A model generated the notes under the pieces. The model did not search any database. It saw nothing but the letters and a program-made list of their open reading frames with translations, and was not told the origin of the DNA. Of a stretch of 5,849 bases of DNA, positions 1 through 5,600 are shown piece after piece. This DNA comes from Fischerella sp. (GTDB lineage Bacteria > Cyanobacteriota > Cyanobacteriia > Cyanobacteriales > Nostocaceae), in NCBI GenBank assembly GCA_026419705.1, contig JANZYY010000342.1, positions 1 through 5,849 of the forward strand, read 5' to 3'. The position numbers and the translations under genes are program-made. The stretch's first letter is position 1; the number at the start of each line of letters is the position of its first letter.

Positions 1-33
1 ATTTGGTACTGTATCACCTAGATGGAGGGCCAT
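1..33 (-). CDS. 1-Cys peroxiredoxin, N-terminal 11 codons only (partial, runs off left edge)
   Basis: Seen: an ATG at 33..31 on the minus strand reads MALHLGDTVPN to the window edge. An SD (AGGGA, 47..43) sits 9 bases before it. Known: cyanobacterial 1-Cys peroxiredoxins (Prx6-type, AhpC/TSA superfamily) typically begin MALxLGDTVPNFTQ; they are cytoplasmic thiol peroxidases that reduce hydrogen peroxide and alkyl hydroperoxides through one peroxidatic Cys. The frame stays open upstream to a TAG at 118..116, but contains no ATG, GTG or TTG there, so the start at 33 is the only reasonable one. The catalytic Cys lies outside the window, so activity cannot be judged. The call rests on 11 residues plus the SD and promoter; any other protein sharing this N-terminus is a less likely alternative. 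Confidence 0.75.
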   Translation of the reverse strand, partial: MALHLGDTVPN

Positions 34-65
34 GATTTCAAATCCCTGTGAATCAACAAAGTATA
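34..65 (-). promoter_or_regulatory. Promoter -10 box and SD of the peroxiredoxin gene
   Basis: On the minus strand a TATACT hexamer (65..60) matches the sigma70 -10 consensus at five of six positions. It would give a transcript start near 53 and a leader of about 20 bases containing the SD AGGGA (47..43). No convincing -35 hexamer is visible 16-18 bases further upstream, so the promoter may be activator-dependent or weak. That reading is inference. Confidence 0.45.
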
Positions 66-413
66 CGTGTTCTATTTTGCCATGATGACATAAAACACCG
101 GTTCTCCTATTGGGCTATTGTGGTTCGCAACAAAATTTTAGGTACCCACATAGAGATAAGAAGAAAGATATGGGCATAGCGTATCGAGCGATCGCACAAG
201 CAACACCGTTACCAGAAACAGTAGTGATGTAGCATTTTCTCTCCGCTGTCGAGAGGGTTTGCGGTTGATTAATTGAGGTGCGATCGCTAATTTATTTACC
301 GTTAAAACTACTTATATGTTCACAGTGATATAAGACATGTTTTCCGACTAGCAAAGAATTCGCGAAGAATTATTCAACTTGATAAGTAATTAATCAGAGT
401 AGTGTAGTCTATA
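66..413. other. Intergenic region between two minus-strand genes
   Basis: About 350 bases with no supportable gene on either strand. It holds two HIP1 octamers (188-195 and 280-287), a perfect inverted repeat at 311-334 and a 5-bp stem AATTC/GAATT at 357-371. None of these has the GC stem plus T-run of a strong intrinsic terminator for the gene ending at 414. Confidence 0.6.
311..334. repeat. Perfect 7-bp inverted repeat CTTATAT/ATATAAG
   Basis: Arms 311-317 and 328-334 are exact reverse complements around a 10-base centre. It lies 80 bases past the stop of the minus-strand gene 414-812 and far upstream of the peroxiredoxin start. It could be a weak hairpin ending the upstream transcript or a protein-binding site. 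The AT-rich stem and the absence of a clean T-run leave this open. Confidence 0.4.
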
Positions 414-812
414 TCAAAACTGAGTGACTGTCAAGTTGATACCAGAATCTAGTTGTTTGGGTATCTGGAAATAATCTATTTGGGTATATTGAGGAGCTGG
501 ATGATTTTTTTGCTTTTCGCATTCCTCCAGAATACGGGCTGGATTGTTAATTAATTCAAGCAGATCGATTTTTTGGCATTTCTGATGGCGCACTACTGAA
601 ATTGAACCTGCGATTTGTTGGAGATCATTGTTTTGGTTAATGATATTAACCCAGCTACCATTAATCATCATTGGTTGGGCGATGGAAGAAGCAGCTTGTT
701 GATTACCTAATTCTTTGACAGGACGAACATTCAGTTTGTCAGCAAAGGCATTCTTCGGAGTCACACTTAGTGTACCAATGATAACTAGCAAAGCTGGGAG
801 TAAACATTTCAT
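414..812 (-). CDS. Small exported protein of unknown function, 132 residues
   Basis: I do not recognise the family. Seen: the start ATG (812..810) is preceded by a strong SD, GAGGGG (826..821), with 8 bases between, which fixes the start. Residues 1-24 form a Sec signal peptide: Met-Lys, a hydrophobic core LLPALLVIIGTL, and a cleavage site after Ala24 (AFA-DK). The mature part of about 108 residues is polar and Gln/Asn-rich (QQAASS, IINQNNDLQQ). It has two cysteines (Cys79 and Cys98) 19 residues apart, a spacing that allows a disulfide, and no membrane segment. Inferred location: periplasm or outside the cell. The gene is divergent from the one at 1347 and has no operon partner in the window. 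It is probably a real gene, given its signal peptide and SD, but its function is unknown. Confidence 0.75.
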   Translation of the reverse strand: MKCLLPALLVIIGTLSVTPKNAFADKLNVRPVKELGNQQAASSIAQPMMINGSWVNIINQNNDLQQIAGSISVVRHQKCQKIDLLELINNPARILEECEKQKNHPAPQYTQIDYFQIPKQLDSGINLTVTQF

Positions 813-911
813 AAATTTAACCCCTCAAAATTAATTAAATGCCCACTATTAATTTTGGCTTCTAAAACTTCAAAGCGCATCAGCGTAAATATCTGCGTCA
901 AAATTAACCGT

Positions 912-927
912 TATCTTTTTAAAGATA
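912..927. repeat. 16-bp near-palindrome TATCTTTTTAAAGATA
   Basis: The seven-base arms 912-918 and 921-927 are exact reverse complements with two T between them. It lies about 100 bases upstream of the minus-strand start at 812 and directly before a HIP1 site. The two-base centre is too short for a hairpin loop, so a dimeric protein-binding site is more natural than an RNA structure. The binding protein is unknown. Confidence 0.35.
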
Positions 928-1042
928 GGGCGATCGCGGCGGGTAAACGTTAGCGATCAACTCGTAAAGCTATAAATGCGACTTCCCTGCACTTGTTTCA
1001 AATCCATAGTTTTTTCGCGATTGGGTTTTACTAGCAAATACC

Positions 1043-1090
1043 ATCCTTTTTCCTGTTCCCTTTTGCCTTTTGAAAAACTCCAGTTTTCAA
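1043..1090. repeat. Pyrimidine-rich CCTTTT tract followed by a 7-bp hairpin
   Basis: Positions 1043-1070 are almost pure pyrimidine with recurring CCTTTT/CCCTTTTG units, like the degenerate heptamer repeats (STRR type) common in Nostocales intergenic DNA. A related ACCTTTT run occurs at 3055-3076. Directly after it, TTGAAAA (1070-1076) pairs with TTTTCAA (1084-1090) over a 7-base loop. Confidence 0.4.
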
Positions 1091-1184
1091 CTTGTTATAC
1101 AGCCCTGATGCGAGCATCACCAATTAACGATCATTTCATCTTTCAAAGAAGTTTCATCCATCGTGCCTATAAATTATCCACATA

Positions 1185-1231
1185 GCTGTTCCATCGCCAG
1201 CCAGTCTGAGGTAGCATGACGTTGGAACAGC
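1185..1231. repeat. Perfect 9-bp inverted repeat GCTGTTCCA/TGGAACAGC
   Basis: Arms 1185-1193 and 1223-1231 are exact reverse complements separated by 29 bases. The right arm ends two bases before the -35 hexamer of the promoter serving the 1347 gene, where an operator half-site or activator site would be expected. The arms could also form a hairpin in transcripts entering from the left. Confidence 0.5.
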
Positions 1232-1233
1232 CT

Positions 1234-1262
1234 TTGATTCAAAGCTTTTCGGTTAGTATAGT
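1234..1262 (+). promoter_or_regulatory. Sigma70-type promoter of the 1347-1934 gene
   Basis: The -35 hexamer TTGATT (1234-1239) and the -10 hexamer TATAGT (1257-1262) are exactly 17 bases apart. They match consensus at four and five of six positions. Transcription would begin near 1269. That leaves a leader of about 78 bases to the ATG at 1347 but only about 9 to the upstream in-frame GTG at 1278, which favours the ATG. Confidence 0.55.
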
Positions 1263-1346
1263 TTTACTCCTATCTGGGTGAGAAACAATCGCAAAGTGAC
1301 GACGGCGATCCGCCTTTTCAGATTGATTTTCCAGCGCTGTCAGATT

Positions 1347-1934
1347 ATGTTTAGATATGTATTAATAATTATTTTGTCTGTATTTTTTATTACCTTTCAT
1401 CCTACCGTCTTTGCCCATCAAGTGAAAACAACAGCGGAAGTGGGTGCAATTCTCCATATTGAACCAAATGATACCCCTAGATCTGGAGAACCTACAACAG
1501 TTTGGTTTGCCCTCACCCGCAAAGGTGGTAAGGTGATTCCATTGGCAGAGTGCAACTGTCAGTTAGCTGTTTACGCCGAGCCTTATGCCTCTGGAGAACC
1601 GCCACTTTTGGAACCAACTTTAGAACCAGTCTCAGCAGAGCGTTATCAAGGAATACCCGGCTCTAAAATTACATTCCCCAGACCAGGATCCTATCAGCTG
1701 CACTTGCGTGGTGAACCATCAGCAAGAGCAAACTTTAAACCATTTAATTTGAAATTTAACGTCACTGTAGCAGCAGGAAAATCAGTACCAGAAGATACCA
1801 AAAACCTATCAGATATCAACCAGAACATTCCCAACAGACAAACTAGGACAACACTACCGTGGACGATCGCTGGTTTTGGTTTGATTGCAATTGGTTTCTT
1901 GTTCTTCTTGGTGCAACGAGTTAATAGGAATTAG
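1347..1934 (+). CDS. Exported, C-terminally membrane-anchored protein of unknown function, 195 residues
   Basis: No assigned function is recognised. Seen: residues 1-23 are a signal peptide (MFRYVLIIILSVFF core, cleavage after VFA). The mature chain therefore begins with His24 (HQVKTTAEVG). A beta-rich domain follows (about 24-145) with the phrases LHIEPND, PTTVWFALTRKGG and the pair Cys69-Asn-Cys71, ending in FKPFNLKFNVTVAAG. A polar linker (about 146-170) leads to one membrane helix (about 171-190) and a short basic tail (QRVNRN), so the domain faces the periplasm or lumen. The overall shape resembles CopC/YtkA/FixH-like beta-sandwich proteins, some of which handle copper; that is inference only. 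An in-frame GTG at 1278 would add 23 basic residues before the signal peptide. The ATG is preferred because of the signal peptide and the promoter position, although neither start has a clear SD. Confidence 0.75.
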   Translation: MFRYVLIIILSVFFITFHPTVFAHQVKTTAEVGAILHIEPNDTPRSGEPTTVWFALTRKGGKVIPLAECNCQLAVYAEPYASGEPPLLEPTLEPVSAERYQGIPGSKITFPRPGSYQLHLRGEPSARANFKPFNLKFNVTVAAGKSVPEDTKNLSDINQNIPNRQTRTTLPWTIAGFGLIAIGFLFFLVQRVNRN

Positions 1935-1987
1935 TAGTTATTAGTACTCCTTCTTGCCAAAGTCCGAGTCTTGCAAATAAATTTTTC

Positions 1988-2049
1988 TTGGTGTCTTAGT
2001 GTCTTGGTGGTGAAAAAACAATGATTGAAACACCAATACAGGAAGACAC
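1988..2049. repeat. Imperfect inverted repeat with GTGTCTT direct repeats
   Basis: GTGTCTT occurs twice (1991-1997 and 1999-2005), and its complement AAGACAC is at 2043-2049. TTGGTG (2004-2009) pairs with CACCAA (2031-2036). Together they give a broken stem around a 21-base loop, 55-115 bases after the stop at 1934. It resembles degenerate 'gtgtctttgtgtctt' intergenic repeats of Nostocales. It may be a relic of a small non-autonomous element, or may help end transcription. Confidence 0.35.
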
Positions 2050-2087
2050 AAACAAAGAAATAGTCTTCTCTAACAATTGACAGGGCT

Positions 2088-2108
2088 AGTAGTTAGTAGT
2101 TTACTACT
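2088..2108. repeat. TAGTAGT short repeat with 5-bp palindrome
   Basis: TAGTAGTTAGTAG at 2088-2100 is a short tandem TAGT repeat. It partly copies a TAGTAGTTATTAGTACTCC stretch just at the previous stop codon (from about 1932). AGTAG (2095-2099) pairs with CTACT (2104-2108). It is probably an STRR-type intergenic repeat with no evident coding role. Confidence 0.3.
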
Positions 2109-2226
2109 CCCCATTACCCCCAGAATCCTACCAGTATGCAATCGAAATTAATTTGCACATCTTCTAGTTGCTAAAATTGAATAAAGCGGAATCATTTCCA
2201 ATCCATATTAAGTGAGTTAGAAGAGC

Positions 2227-2790
2227 ATGCCTTCGGAAATTGTTGTTGAGAAGAAAAAATTACAAAATCCGCCCTTAGAACTGCATTATCTGGGCGATCG
2301 CGTTCTGCGTCAACCCGCCAAACGGGTTGCGAAAGTAGATGAGGAAATCCGCAAGGTTGCACGCGAAATGCTGCAAACCATGTACAGCAAGGATGGTATT
2401 GGTTTAGCTGCTCCCCAAGTCGGAATTCACAAACAAATTATTGTCATCGATATTGAACCAGATAACCCAGTTAATCCCCCACTAGTGTTGATTAACCCCG
2501 TAATCAAACAGGTTAGCCGTCAAATCTGCATTGCTCAAGAAGGATGTTTAAGTATTCCGGGGGTATACATGGATGTAAAGCGCCCCGAAGTCGTAGAAAT
2601 AGCCTACAAAGATGAGTATGGACGTCCTAAGACGTTGAAGGCTTCAGATTTACTCGGACGCTGCATTCAGCATGAAATAGACCACCTCAATGGTGTAGTA
2701 TTTGTAGACCGTGTAGAAAACTCTTTGGCTTTGATGCAAGAGTTATCTAAGCATGGCTTTTCCTATCAAGCTGTCAAACCAGTTGCATAG
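2227..2790 (+). CDS. def: Peptide deformylase, 187 residues
   Basis: Removes the formyl group from the N-terminal formyl-Met of nascent proteins; a cytoplasmic metalloenzyme acting at the ribosome exit. Seen: all three family motifs are intact, namely GIGLAAPQVG (57-66, motif I), EGCLS (105-109, with the metal-ligand Cys107) and HEIDH (149-153, with metal ligands His149 and His153 and catalytic Glu150). The length is within the usual range (about 165-190). The N-terminus MPSEIVVEKKKL and the tail FSYQAVKPVA read like the cyanobacterial type, supporting the ATG at 2227 although the SD (AGAAGAG, adjacent to the start) is poorly spaced. A HIP1 octamer lies inside the gene at 2294. The next gene begins 6 bases after the stop, so the two are probably cotranscribed. 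Nothing suggests loss of activity. Confidence 0.97.
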   Translation: MPSEIVVEKKKLQNPPLELHYLGDRVLRQPAKRVAKVDEEIRKVAREMLQTMYSKDGIGLAAPQVGIHKQIIVIDIEPDNPVNPPLVLINPVIKQVSRQICIAQEGCLSIPGVYMDVKRPEVVEIAYKDEYGRPKTLKASDLLGRCIQHEIDHLNGVVFVDRVENSLALMQELSKHGFSYQAVKPVA

Positions 2791-2796
2791 GATGGT

Positions 2797-3012
2797 GTGC
2801 CTGTGAATACAATAACTCCCAAGAGTGGTTTGTTTCTTGCCTTTTCTTGTATTGCGGCGATCGCAGCTGTCGGTTCAATTTTTGAACTTACTTCCGGGCA
2901 ACCTGATTTAGGTACTCAAAATACTGCGATTATCTTAGCACTCAGCATCCCACTTACAGGATTGTTTTTCTTTGCCGCCGTGAAAGATGCTAAAGCTAAT
3001 ATGAAAAAATAA
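2797..3012 (+). CDS. Small two-helix membrane protein of unknown function, 71 residues
   Basis: I do not recognise the family. Seen: two hydrophobic segments, about residues 11-31 (GLFLAFSCIAAIAAVGSIF) and 43-62 (TAIILALSIPLTGLFFFAAV), are joined by a polar loop, LTSGQPDLGTQN. The C-terminus is Lys-rich (KDAKANMKK), which by the positive-inside rule puts both ends on the cytoplasmic side. The start is GTG at 2797, or GTG at 2803, two codons later. The SD AGGA (2789-2792) overlaps the def stop codon, 4 bases before the first GTG and 10 before the second, so either is possible. The 6-base gap to def suggests a shared transcript and translational coupling. Whether it has any role in protein maturation is unknown. 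Confidence 0.75.
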   Translation: MPVNTITPKSGLFLAFSCIAAIAAVGSIFELTSGQPDLGTQNTAIILALSIPLTGLFFFAAVKDAKANMKK

Positions 3013-3033
3013 GCATCAGGTATGAAATCAAGA

Positions 3034-3076
3034 GGAAAAGGAAAAGGAATTTATCCTTTTACCTTTTACCTTTTAC
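3034..3076 (+). terminator. Purine/pyrimidine stem-loop after the def operon, possible terminator
   Basis: AAAAGGA (3042-3048) pairs perfectly with TCCTTTT (3054-3060) over a 5-base loop. The pairing can extend outward, with bulged A residues, to GGAAAAGGAAAAGGA (3034-3048) against the ACCTTTT repeats up to 3070. It lies 22 bases after the stop at 3012 and is followed by T-rich sequence. The stem is AT-rich, so it would be a weak terminator. The right side is also an ACCTTTT tandem repeat of the kind seen at 1043-1070. Confidence 0.4.
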
Positions 3077-3225
3077 TTGTTTTTACTATCTCTCTAACCT
3101 TTCACAGTCGCTTCACTTCTAAGGCGGTTCATTTATTTGTTTAATGAGATTTATACAATTTAAAAGTACATTCAAGTTTACCGAAGTCGCACTCCATTTA
3201 ACTTAGGTAATCTTCATGAAAAATT
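3077..3225. other. AT-rich intergenic stretch
   Basis: Part of the roughly 600 bases without a gene between 3013 and 3608. No open frame with coding character, promoter or repeat stands out in this segment. Confidence 0.5.
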
Positions 3226-3264
3226 AGGTGCATCACGCTGTAGCTAACATAGTTGGCGTGACCT
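3226..3264. repeat. Palindromic intergenic repeat (long stem-loop)
   Basis: AGG (3226-3228) pairs with CCT (3262-3264), TCACGC (3233-3238) with GCGTGA (3256-3261), and AGCTA (3242-3246) with TAGTT (3250-3254, one G-T pair) around a 3-base loop. That makes 14 pairs interrupted by small bulges. The GGTGCATCACGC...GCGTGACC outline resembles the GGTGCGT...ACGCACC palindromes dispersed in Nostocales intergenic DNA, here degenerate. GGTGCA recurs at 3274-3279. Confidence 0.5.
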
Positions 3265-3296
3265 GAATAATTTGGTGCATGATGATTATATGAGTG

Positions 3297-3353
3297 GGAT
3301 GGGCTTTTTGCCCGTCCGATGTAGGCTGTCGGCCTGCACCACAAAATTTTTTT
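3297..3353 (+). terminator. Two tandem hairpins followed by a T7 run
   Basis: GGATGGGC (3297-3304) pairs with GCCCGTCC (3310-3317, one G-T pair) over a T5 loop. GTAGGC (3321-3326) pairs with GCCTGC (3332-3337, one G-T pair) over a 5-base loop. Nine bases later comes TTTTTTT (3347-3353). The first stem is GC-rich and stable. TGCACC (3335-3340) also mirrors GGTGCA at 3274-3279, so the whole 3274-3340 segment may be a small repeat unit. It could terminate read-through from def or be a dispersed palindrome. The gap between stem and T-run weakens the terminator reading. Confidence 0.4.
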
Positions 3354-3566
3354 ATCCTAACTTTTTGCGTAATTAGTTAAGCAGGTAGTGTACTTATAAA
3401 TTACAAATTATTTGCCCACCTTCACAAGTCATACTCGATTGTTCATTATTCCAGATCCATCATTTTTGTAACTTTATTTACATAAAAAACTATATAACCA
3501 TAATCGCCATCAATTATTAAAGATAAAAAAATTACTTGTTTGGAGTTGATGCAAAAGCGACTTATC

Positions 3567-3604
3567 CTGCTAGAATCTAGCAGCAATTGAACTTAAATTG
3601 AGGT
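3567..3604 (+). promoter_or_regulatory. Promoter/operator and SD region of the subtilisin-like peptidase
   Basis: A perfect inverted repeat, CTGCTAG-AAT-CTAGCAG (3567-3583), covers a -10-like hexamer TAGAAT (3571-3576). A TTGATG at 3546-3551 could be the -35 but with a long 19-base spacer. A second repeat, CAATT (3584-3588)/AATTG (3596-3600), follows immediately and ends on the SD GAGGT (3600-3604), which is 4 bases before the ATG at 3609. Inference: the first repeat may be an operator for a dimeric repressor, or the two may form stem-loops close to the ribosome binding site. Confidence 0.45.
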
Positions 3605-3608
3605 GGAC

Positions 3609-5348
3609 ATGAGAATTGAAAAACTTTCTCCAGGGTTAATATTGGCTTACGAAGATTATCAAAGAGAGGGACAAGCAGCCTTAATCGGACACAAGCGATC
3701 GCTTGGTATAATTGCCCCCAAAACAAGTCTCAAGCCAATACGGAGTGTCGTTTTTATCTACTGTGAAGAACAAGCTGACTTGAGTCATTTATCACAATAC
3801 GGTATTGAAGTCAATCAAAACACAGGTACTGTCCGCACAGCTTACTTACCCATAGAGCGTTTAAGCGATTTATCTGATGAACCGACTATCCAACGGATAA
3901 AGCCATCACGTAAATTGCACTTGCGAATGGATGTAGCGTCAGGAAAAGTCAAACTACCGGAGTTTCAGAACAAAACCGGATTGACAGGCAAAGGAGTCGT
4001 AATTGGTGTAATAGACAGCGGTATTGACCCAAAACACCCTGCTTTCGCCGGACGCATTTTACGGATTTGGGATCAAACACTACCAGGACCAGGAGTAGCA
4101 GAAGGTGGTTACGGAGCAGAATTAACAGAAGCACAACTGACAATTTCTCAAGATACAGATGGTCACGGTACCCATGTTGCTGGTATTGCGGCTGGTTCTG
4201 ATACCACTTATAATGGTGTAGCCCCGGAAGCAGAATTAGTAGTCGTTAAAACCGACTTGCAAGACGCCCACATTGCCGATGGCGTCCGCTATATTTTCAG
4301 AGTGGCAGGTGAAATGGGACGCCCAGCAGTAGTAAATCTTAGCTTGGGTGGACATGCCGATGCCCACGATGGTAGCGACTCTCTCTCAAAAATTATTGAT
4401 GCCGAATCAGGACCGGGACGAATTGTTTGTTGTGCTGCAGGTAACGAAGGTAATGATAACATTCACGGTCAGACCAATGTCACCTGTAAGCGAATGAGTA
4501 CGATGCGCTTCAACGTTCCCTACAATCAAGTGGGTATCGTTTGGTTAAATGGCTGGTATTCTCGCGAAGGTCAGTTGGAAGTTTCTGTACGGAGTCCCAA
4601 TGGTTTCGTAACTCCCTTTCAACCAATTATTGCTGACGGCAACCCCTCCAAGGAATATGCTTTACCAGACGCACAAGTACAAATCGTTACACCAGGTCCC
4701 GATCCAGCCAATGGAGACTACAACTTCTTTGTCCAAATTCGGGGCGCAGGTAGGAACAGATTTACCCAGCCTGTATCAGGCGGGATTTGGCAATTACGGG
4801 TACGCAAAACTTCCGGAAATGATGTCCGCTTGGATGTCTGGACATTAGATGACGCTGCATCAGTGTTTTTCACAGGTAAAAGCATATCCGATGCAGTCAA
4901 AATTGGTTCACCCGGAGCTGCTGGCAGTGCAATAACAGTTGCTTCTTATACTACCAGAATCAAGTATACTGATATTGACGGTGGCGAGCGAGAAATTGGT
5001 TTAGAGTTAGATGATATTTCTGAGTTCAGCAGTGAAGGACCGCTACGGAACGATGCTCACAAACCTGATGTTGCAGCACCGGGAGCGATGATTGTTTCCG
5101 CCCTTTCCTCCACGGCGAATTTCGATCGCTCGATGATGGTGAATTCTAAGTTTGTGACTATGGCTGGTACGAGTATGGCGACACCGTTCGTCAGCGGTTT
5201 AGTAGCACTGTTGTTGCAGCGCGATCCCAGTCTTGATCCAGCTACTGTGAAAGAACTGCTACGTAAAAATAGCTCTATCCCTGGAAAAGATGCAGGAATC
5301 TTCGATCGCAAATGGGGTTTTGGACTGATTAGCGCACTAAATCTGTGA
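3609..5348 (+). CDS. Subtilisin-family (S8) serine peptidase, CspA-like, 579 residues
   Basis: A serine endopeptidase with the full catalytic set: Asp136 in GVIDSGID, His186 in DGHGTHVAG, Ser522 in AGTSMATPFVSG, and oxyanion Asn279 in CAAGNEGN. Domains in order: residues 1-115 form an N-terminal region whose second half (VVFIYCEEQADL to IQRIKPSRKLHL) has the look of a subtilisin prodomain; about 120-280 is the first part of the core; about 288-433 is a beta-rich insert; from KIGSPGAAGSAITVASY the core resumes to the C-terminal WGFGLISALNL. The insert between Asn and Ser is like the jelly-roll of the Clostridium CspA/CspB-type S8 group. No signal peptide or membrane helix is visible, so it is probably cytoplasmic or self-released by an unknown route. 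ATG at 3609 is chosen because the SD GAGGT (3600-3604) overlaps the alternative GTG at 3603. Cleavage targets are unknown. Confidence 0.93.
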   Translation: MRIEKLSPGLILAYEDYQREGQAALIGHKRSLGIIAPKTSLKPIRSVVFIYCEEQADLSHLSQYGIEVNQNTGTVRTAYLPIERLSDLSDEPTIQRIKPSRKLHLRMDVASGKVKLPEFQNKTGLTGKGVVIGVIDSGIDPKHPAFAGRILRIWDQTLPGPGVAEGGYGAELTEAQLTISQDTDGHGTHVAGIAAGSDTTYNGVAPEAELVVVKTDLQDAHIADGVRYIFRVAGEMGRPAVVNLSLGGHADAHDGSDSLSKIIDAESGPGRIVCCAAGNEGNDNIHGQTNVTCKRMSTMRFNVPYNQVGIVWLNGWYSREGQLEVSVRSPNGFVTPFQPIIADGNPSKEYALPDAQVQIVTPGPDPANGDYNFFVQIRGAGRNRFTQPVSGGIWQLRVRKTSGNDVRLDVWTLDDAASVFFTGKSISDAVKIGSPGAAGSAITVASYTTRIKYTDIDGGEREIGLELDDISEFSSEGPLRNDAHKPDVAAPGAMIVSALSSTANFDRSMMVNSKFVTMAGTSMATPFVSGLVALLLQRDPSLDPATVKELLRKNSSIPGKDAGIFDRKWGFGLISALNL

Positions 5349-5369
5349 TTAGACGGGGAGACACATAAC

Positions 5370-5427
5370 ACATAAACATTATGTTTGCATTCAGGCTATG
5401 CAATTCAGACCTATAAATTTGATAGGT
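5370..5427 (+). terminator. Two AT-rich stem-loops after the peptidase gene, possible weak terminator
   Basis: ACATAA (5370-5375) pairs with TTATGT (5379-5384) over a 3-base loop, 22 bases after the stop. ACCTAT (5409-5414) then pairs with ATAGGT (5422-5427) over 7 bases. A third, weaker pairing, GGGTAG (5439-5444)/CTGCCC (5455-5460), flanks an A6 run. No U-rich tail follows the first stem closely, so termination is only a suggestion. Confidence 0.3.
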
Positions 5428-5439
5428 TGATCTTTATAG

Positions 5440-5562
5440 GGTAGACAAAAAAGCCTGCCCTTAGTTCAAGAAATAGCTTATAAATTATCAAAAAAAGCTA
5501 GACCTAACCTTGTCAAAGTCCTGAACAATATTCAAGAACCATCACTAATTGCAAAGCATTAT
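5440..5562 (+). other. Possible degraded coding remnant, unidentified
   Basis: One plus-strand frame stays open for 41 codons between a TAG at 5437 and a TAG at 5563. Its conceptual translation includes VQEIAYKLSKKARPNLVKVL and NNIQEPSLIAKHY, which has the composition of a helical protein rather than random AT-rich DNA. No ATG or GTG starts it, and I cannot assign a family. It may be a relic of a gene that once lay between the peptidase and the broken Trypco1 gene, or it may be chance. Confidence 0.2.
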
Positions 5563-5600
5563 TAGCAAGCCTTTAAGTATTAAGAGGAAAAGTTGCATCT

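Larger units (their letters stand above)
813..1346. other. Divergent intergenic region with promoter and repeats
   Basis: This 534-base region separates a minus-strand and a plus-strand gene, so it must carry both promoters. It contains the near-palindrome TATCTTTTTAAAGATA (912-927, 7-bp arms), a HIP1 octamer (930-937), a pyrimidine-rich tract with a hairpin (1043-1090), a 9-bp inverted repeat (1185-1231) and the plus-strand promoter (1234-1262). No clear promoter for the minus-strand gene could be assigned. No convincing gene was found. Confidence 0.55.

Noticed and set aside
34..115. In-frame upstream extension of the peroxiredoxin (27 further codons, minus strand)
   Set aside because: The frame is open to a TAG but contains no ATG, GTG or TTG. 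The family normally starts at MALxLGDTVP, and an SD and -10 box lie inside this stretch.
976..1185. Plus-strand open frame of 69 codons upstream of the 1347 gene
   Set aside because: It has no SD, spans the pyrimidine-rich CCTTTT repeat and a hairpin, has a Phe/Ser/Cys-rich composition typical of translated repeats, and shows no recognisable motif.
1278..1346. GTG start adding 23 residues to the anchored protein
   Set aside because: It would bury the signal peptide behind a basic stretch and leave only about 9 bases of leader from the predicted transcript start.
3949..4143. Minus-strand open frame inside the peptidase gene
   Set aside because: It is antisense to the region encoding the catalytic Asp segment. 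Its Leu-rich translation is a by-product of the peptidase codons, and no SD was seen.
4630..4900. Overlapping open frames on both strands inside the insert-encoding part of the peptidase gene
   Set aside because: They lie wholly within a strongly supported gene in another frame and show no motif or start signal.
5057..5371. 104-codon minus-strand frame over the 3' end of the peptidase gene
   Set aside because: It is antisense to the conserved Ser active-site segment, which explains its openness. No family resemblance was seen.
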